A DNA stretch of 64,000 nucleotides from Moheibacter stercoris (GTDB lineage: Bacteria; Bacteroidota; Bacteroidia; Flavobacteriales; Weeksellaceae), in contig NZ_JBEPMO010000003.1 of the NCBI RefSeq assembly GCF_040545805.1, positions 62,001-126,000 of the forward strand. Reading direction: 5' to 3'. Positions within the stretch are counted from its first letter, which is position 1. Every line of letters begins with the position of its first letter. A program made the position numbers and the translations under genes. Positions 59,288 through 64,000 of the stretch are shown here, in pieces. Below the pieces are notes generated by a model that did not search any database, had not been told where the DNA came from, and saw only the letters and a program-made list of their open reading frames with translations.

Positions 59288-62197
59288 CTATCTATTTCTA
59301 ACGCTTAAGTGTCCTATATATTTTATGGTGATATCATTTTCATCTTTTGCTGTGATAATGTACCAATAATCTCCACTAGGAACAGCTTCACCTTTGTATT
59401 TACCATTCCAAAAATAAGCATTTAGCGTTTGTGGTTTCGAATCTACAAATATTTTTCCATAACGGTCAAATATTTTAACACTACAATCAAAAGAAGTAGC
59501 AAATCCTCTTATAGTCCAAACATCATTTATACCATCATTATTGGGCGAAATAAAATTGGGAATAAAAGGTAAAGAAACATTCTTAGTGATTGGCTCACAA
59601 CCTCTTTCTCTAACATATAAAGTATACTCCTCACCTGGAACTAAGTTATCAAACCTTGGATTGGATTGCCAAAAAACTCCATCCAAAGAAAATTCTAAGG
59701 ACGAACCATTTCCTGAGGTCTCCACAATGAAATAATTGGCTCCATATACGATGTTGGTGATAACGGGCGGCAAAGGCTGAACCAACTCATAGATAAACGT
59801 AGAGGTACAGTTTTCGTTGGAAGTAATACTTAACTCATAAAAACCTGGAGCGGTAACCAAAAGTTGTGATCCTGTAGAACTTCCACCTTCCCAAGTCCAA
59901 ACATAATGACTTTCTGGAAATTCTTGACCTGCATCCAAAATAACTTCATTCCCATTGCATAAAGTAGGTACAGATGCGATAGGATTTAGGGGTAGCGGAT
60001 GTACTTCAAAATCAAAAGAGAGAATCACCGGACAAAAACCACTTAATTCTACTCGAACGTAAACCGTATTTTGACTGGAATTGGATGTGTAATGGGTTGG
60101 ATCTGCTAGTGCATTCTGATTTTGTAAAGCATCATTTTCAGATTCGAAATACGTATATTGAACATTTGGATCTGAAGATATTTGAATTTGAACTGTTGTT
60201 AAATCCAAGGAATCCCCTTCACAAATTCCTGGAATCCCAGTTGGGATCGAATGAGGAACATCTTCTCCAATACCATAATTCAATTGAATGATTTCTGGAC
60301 AAAATCCATCTTTTTCCAATCGTACATAAACCGAACCATCTGCGGAAATCGGGTAATTTGTTGGATTGGCTATAAAATCATTTCCGCCTGCTTCAGCAGA
60401 AACTAGATTGGTATAATAGGAATACTGAACATTGGATTCTGGTGAAAATTGCGATTCAGCTTCCGTGAGATTGACTGTTGATTCAAATAACAAACAAATA
60501 CTTTCTAACTCAAAAATTGTATCGTTTACAGGAACTTTTTCTCCTATTTGATATTGAACGAAACGAATTTCACGACATCCTTGCACATTGGTTAGAACAA
60601 TCCAAATCGTTGTGAGATTTTCTGTGATCGGATAATTGGAAAAGTTCAAAATTGGATTGGTTCCATTTATAGCTTCCAATTCCGATTCATAATAAGCAAA
60701 TTGAATTCCTGTACTAACTGCTATCAGTTCCGAATTCCATTGACTCAAATCCACCGTAATAGATTCATCAAAATCTTCATCACAAAGAATTTTTGGATTT
60801 AAATCTACTTGATTGGTCACATTTTCCACTCCTTCATTGGCGGTAACAATAATCGTAGAAATCGTTTCACAAGTTCCATCTGATATCACCACCCAATAGG
60901 TTTGGGAATTTCCTGAAGGAATCATCACAATAGATCCTTGTGGATTGGTTCCAGATTCTGCATCTGTCTGACTCAAATGATAGGTATAGGTTAAAGGGTC
61001 ATTTGGATTCAAAACAAGAAGTGGAATGGCTTCGTCTAGGTCAAATTCCACCAAACCATCTCCATCTTCGTCACATTTCGGATCCAAACTCACCGGATTT
61101 TCGGCTATTGGCGCTTCGTTTAAAACCAAATTCAATTCCAAAACATTAGAGCAAAAATTGGTTTTATCGATTCTTACAAACAATGTACGAGATTGAGTTA
61201 AGAGATAATTAATTGGATCCACAATAAAATTTGCGTTGCCCATTTCAGCATCCGCTATATCTTCATAATAGCGAAAATTTACTCCTACTTCCGTTGAGAA
61301 TTGAGGATTGTATTGAGTTAAATCAATTAAGTTGTCATTGTCACAAAATGAATCGTTCAGTTCTTGATTGAGTACGGGAATTTGGTCATTGTTGTAATAA
61401 ATGGTCAATTCTGCTTCACAAATTCCGTTGGACCAAGTATAATTGTAATTTCCTGTTGCCAAAAATCCTGTAATGATAGGAGTATTTGAGGTTATGTCAT
61501 TTATAACGGTAGGAGAAGGATTTCCAGGATCAATGGACCAAGTTCCAATCCCAATAGATTCTATTTCGTCAGCAACATTATCTTCACAAAACAAACCAAT
61601 TAAAGAGGGAGTTGCCAAACCAAAATTGGATTTAAAATCAATCGCGTCCAAAAAATTTCCAACTGTAGGATCACCTGTGGCAGTTGAAACCGCTTCAAAT
61701 ATAAAACGGGTAAAAGGTTGTCCAGTCGGAACTGTATAATTTCCCGAATGAACAATCCAAGCAGTATTATCCGCTGAATATTGACCAATTTCGGTATAAG
61801 GGCCACCTGGAGGACCTGCCAAGACTCGGCAAACGTCAAGTCCCATTCTTCCTCTATGCGCAAAGGAAAAGTTAAATACTACACCTGCTAAATTCGTTTC
61901 GAAATCCTGATAAACACCTGCTTGTTCGTTTCCATTCAATTCAATGTATTGATCTCCCGAATAAGCATTGGTTCCTCCTCCATTGGTCGAATGAGGCCAA
62001 AATTCAATGATATTATCTGTAGCAGTAGTTCCCCATCCATCTACGTCATTTGCATTGATAAAACTTGGCCAACCTGATTGGGGAATATCGGGTTGCTCAA
62101 AATCTTTGTTGACGGTTTCTATTTCACAACTCGATAATTGCGCAAAGAGTCCTGCACCCCAAAAGAAAAATAATAGATGTAAGGTAAGTGGCTTCAT
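59288..62197 (-). CDS. Large secreted protein with type B (CHU_C) T9SS sorting domain
   Basis: A 969-residue exported protein. After the signal peptide, residues about 24-195 look like a galactose-binding-type jelly-roll (QYIELNGNEQAGVYQDFETN, then FTRFIFEAVS...VGNFLDAIDF). Then come about five repeats of 85-95 residues, each with a leading Cys (FCDND, KCDED, LCDED, SICL, GICEG), a Y-Y/F stretch (FRYYED, FAYYES, YSYYTN, YTYFES) and a Y/W-V-R/V segment. The C-terminus is FIPNFISPNNDGINDVWTIRG...FDRYGKIFVD...VPSGDYWYIITAK...GHLSVRNR, the gliding-associated sorting domain. Likely a surface adhesin carried by the type IX system with the adjacent PorP/SprF. Confidence 0.92.
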   Translation of the reverse strand: MKPLTLHLLFFFWGAGLFAQLSSCEIETVNKDFEQPDIPQSGWPSFINANDVDGWGTTATDNIIEFWPHSTNGGGTNAYSGDQYIELNGNEQAGVYQDFETNLAGVVFNFSFAHRGRMGLDVCRVLAGPPGGPYTEIGQYSADNTAWIVHSGNYTVPTGQPFTRFIFEAVSTATGDPTVGNFLDAIDFKSNFGLATPSLIGLFCEDNVADEIESIGIGTWSIDPGNPSPTVINDITSNTPIITGFLATGNYNYTWSNGICEAELTIYYNNDQIPVLNQELNDSFCDNDNLIDLTQYNPQFSTEVGVNFRYYEDIADAEMGNANFIVDPINYLLTQSRTLFVRIDKTNFCSNVLELNLVLNEAPIAENPVSLDPKCDEDGDGLVEFDLDEAIPLLVLNPNDPLTYTYHLSQTDAESGTNPQGSIVMIPSGNSQTYWVVISDGTCETISTIIVTANEGVENVTNQVDLNPKILCDEDFDESITVDLSQWNSELIAVSTGIQFAYYESELEAINGTNPILNFSNYPITENLTTIWIVLTNVQGCREIRFVQYQIGEKVPVNDTIFELESICLLFESTVNLTEAESQFSPESNVQYSYYTNLVSAEAGGNDFIANPTNYPISADGSVYVRLEKDGFCPEIIQLNYGIGEDVPHSIPTGIPGICEGDSLDLTTVQIQISSDPNVQYTYFESENDALQNQNALADPTHYTSNSSQNTVYVRVELSGFCPVILSFDFEVHPLPLNPIASVPTLCNGNEVILDAGQEFPESHYVWTWEGGSSTGSQLLVTAPGFYELSITSNENCTSTFIYELVQPLPPVITNIVYGANYFIVETSGNGSSLEFSLDGVFWQSNPRFDNLVPGEEYTLYVRERGCEPITKNVSLPFIPNFISPNNDGINDVWTIRGFATSFDCSVKIFDRYGKIFVDSKPQTLNAYFWNGKYKGEAVPSGDYWYIITAKDENDITIKYIGHLSVRNR

Positions 62198-62210
62198 GGT
62201 GTGTTAATTA

Positions 62211-62238
62211 AAAAAGGGACTCGCTTTTGCAAGTCCCT
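62211..62238 (-). terminator. Terminator between the two cargo genes
   Basis: Minus strand: GGGACTTGC-AAAA-GCGAGTCCC followed by T. It ends the upstream cargo gene 46 bases after its stop and lies only 14 bases before the next ATG, so some read-through is probable. Confidence 0.85.
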
Positions 62239-62284
62239 CAAATTTAATCCTTTTCATTGAATTCAAATGAATTCAATTTATATT

Positions 62285-64000
62285 TTATTGGTTTCTAACC
62301 GACACATGACCGGTGAATTTTTGATCTTTCACAATTCCATCTCCTGGAATATTGATGATATACCAATAATCACCCGATGGAACGTTATTTCCTAAGTATT
62401 TTCCGTCCCACGTATAATTTCCATCAAATTTACGATCCACGAAAATTTTCCCATATCGATCAAAAATCTTAATAGTTGCATTGGCTGATGTTTCGATTCC
62501 TCTTATGGTCCAAGTATCATTAATTCCATCATTGTTTGGCGAAATGAAATTTGGAACAAAAATCAAAGTAACTGTGTGTTTTTCAATCATACAACCACTA
62601 GATCGAACATAAATGGTATAGGTTTCGCCAGGAATCAAGTTGCTAAACATTGGACTTGATTGCCAAAAAACTCCATCCAAAGAATACTCCATTGGACCTT
62701 CTCCATTATTGCTTGCATGGACTGTAATAGAATTTCCCGATGCATCAATTCCCGTTATAATAGGCTGCGAAGGCAGTGCAACTGTAAGGGTACTTTGAAC
62801 ACTTTCACAATTATCCACGCTATGTGCAATCACTGTATAGTTTCCAACATCTGATACGGTTTGAGTTGCTCCTGTCAAAATAGTTCCATCTGGGAATGTC
62901 CACGTAAATGTGGCCGTAGGATCATCACTCATTGCGGTTATTTCTCTAGAATCCTCGTAACATAAAATAATGGTAGTTTCCGATAATTCTAAGCTTGGTG
63001 TTGGCAATTGGAACAATGTAATTTCCACAAATGCAGGACAACGATCTGCCTGATCAATACGCACATAAATAGTTGTCGTTGTCGCATTGTAATTTGTAGT
63101 ATTCTGAATAGCTCCTGCTCCATTTTGGGCATTTTGTAAATTTTCAAAATACGTAAATGTCACAGCCGCATTGGAAATATTTCCTTCGTATTGGGTTAAA
63201 TCAATGGCTTCATTGGCGCAATACTCAATTGGACCATATGTACCAGGATTGTGAGTGGCAATATCGCGCGCATCAATTTGAACTGCAATTGGATCTGAAG
63301 GACAACCTTCTGGACTGATTCCAACTACATAAATGGTTGCAGGTAATGTTCCAGTCAAAGGATATTCTGTCCATTGTGATTGAGGAATTGCATTGTTATT
63401 GTTCAAGTCTGCCAAACTTCCATAATATTGGAAGCTAACACCCGCAACATTGGTCAATCCAGCGTTTAAGGATGTTAAATTAAATTCCAAAATTCCATCA
63501 AAATCCTCATCACAGATTTCTTGAATTGGCATCGCATTTAAGATTAATTCTGGATGAATGGTTACTGTAAATGGAGTATCCAAAGCACATTGGCCTCCAT
63601 CTGGAATAAATGTATAAGTTGTCGTTCCCACAAGGTTTGTATCAATAACCGCAGGACTCCAAACTCCAGTTACACCATTATCCAAGGTTGTTGGCAAAGA
63701 CATTGGAGTTTCACCTTGACAATATTCATCTTGAACATTGATTTCAACCGGTAATTCATTGGTAATTGTAATTGTAATTTCTTTTTCAAATGCACAAATA
63801 CCTTCATCAGGGGTAAAAATAAACACATAATCACCTGGAGGTAAAGACGTATCAATTACAGCGGGACTCCATGTTCCTGTAATTCCTGCTTCATTTGGAA
63901 GAGGCAATGCTGGTGCTTCTGTATTTTGACAAATTAAACCTATTTCATTAAAAGTAGGTGTAAGTTTTTCTTCAATATTGATAACAATTTCAAATGTATC
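62285..64000 (-). CDS. Large repeat-built T9SS type B cargo protein (partial)
   Basis: At least 571 residues; the frame stays open to base 64000, so the N-terminus lies outside the window. The visible part begins with repeats of about 75-80 residues in which CQNTEAPALPLPNEAGITGTWSPAVIDT and CQGETPMSLPTTLDNGVTGVWSPAVIDT align, each followed by YxFxPDxGxCA. Then come Cys-led segments like those in the neighbouring protein, an Ig-like part, and the C-terminal sorting domain FVPNFISPNNDGINDTWTIRG...FDRYGKIFVDRK...VPSGDYWYII...GHVSVRNQ. It is a paralogue of the downstream 969-residue protein. An apparent TTG start at 63907 is internal, not real. Confidence 0.9.
   Translation of the reverse strand, partial: DTFEIVINIEEKLTPTFNEIGLICQNTEAPALPLPNEAGITGTWSPAVIDTSLPPGDYVFIFTPDEGICAFEKEITITITNELPVEINVQDEYCQGETPMSLPTTLDNGVTGVWSPAVIDTNLVGTTTYTFIPDGGQCALDTPFTVTIHPELILNAMPIQEICDEDFDGILEFNLTSLNAGLTNVAGVSFQYYGSLADLNNNNAIPQSQWTEYPLTGTLPATIYVVGISPEGCPSDPIAVQIDARDIATHNPGTYGPIEYCANEAIDLTQYEGNISNAAVTFTYFENLQNAQNGAGAIQNTTNYNATTTTIYVRIDQADRCPAFVEITLFQLPTPSLELSETTIILCYEDSREITAMSDDPTATFTWTFPDGTILTGATQTVSDVGNYTVIAHSVDNCESVQSTLTVALPSQPIITGIDASGNSITVHASNNGEGPMEYSLDGVFWQSSPMFSNLIPGETYTIYVRSSGCMIEKHTVTLIFVPNFISPNNDGINDTWTIRGIETSANATIKIFDRYGKIFVDRKFDGNYTWDGKYLGNNVPSGDYWYIINIPGDGIVKDQKFTGHVSVRNQ

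Noticed and set aside
62285..63907. A complete 540-residue protein starting at 63907
   Set aside because: The frame stays open to the end of the window and the sequence upstream continues the repeat pattern, so the start is internal.

Overview
This window is a chromosomal segment of a low-GC member of the Bacteroidota, most likely a Flavobacteriia. The evidence is a PorP/SprF protein and two secreted proteins with type B gliding/type IX secretion sorting domains, a split-type transketolase N-terminal subunit, lipocalin-like lipoproteins, and many Bacteroidota-type promoters (a -7 box TAnnTTTG, often with TTTG 19 bases upstream). I cannot name the genus. The window contains no rRNA or tRNA gene, CRISPR array or intact insertion sequence that I could see.

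Layout. 1-3.35 kb (minus): start of transketolase, NAD(P)HX repair enzyme, a lipoprotein, a small conserved protein and proC. 3.6-20 kb: uvrA, a stand-alone HRDC protein, an MFS transporter, a MORN-type secreted protein, a polysaccharide deacetylase, transaldolase, an S9 peptidase, an AbiC-like membrane protein, a DUF808 protein, a membrane-HAD fusion, a YaeR-type VOC protein, a desaturase, a ZIP metal transporter and a nucleoside phosphorylase. 20-22.3 kb: an M20 dipeptidase and a lipoprotein.

22.4-46.7 kb (minus) holds the str-S10-spc-alpha ribosomal supercluster. I read it as four transcription units, each with its own promoter and terminator: rpsL-rpsG-fusA-rpsJ; rplC to rpsN; rpsH to infA; rpmJ to rplQ. 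Between rpsJ and rplC lie about 6.6 kb of unrelated DNA. This carries, on the plus strand, a histidine kinase, its NarL-type response regulator and a membrane glycosyltransferase and, on the minus strand, a lipoprotein with a HEPN-motif protein. Several short palindromes and a 24-base near-exact direct repeat mark the edges of this block.

47-58 kb: a TPR/HTH membrane regulator, a tight operon of sugar-aminotransferase-like protein, SixA-type phosphatase, polyphosphate kinase and exopolyphosphatase, a convergent acyltransferase-thioesterase-isochorismate synthase operon (menaquinone entry), and a PadR-PspC pair. 58.3-64 kb: PorP/SprF and two large repeat-built type IX secretion cargo proteins, the second running off the window.

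I found no convincing new multi-gene system. The most interesting items are the split S10 operon with its HEPN/lipoprotein cassette, the segmented ribosomal transcription units with structured leaders, a DtxR-like dyad in front of the ZIP transporter, a perfect 20-base dyad next to the response regulator, an AbiC-like orphan gene, and a promoter-terminator pair enclosing no clear gene.
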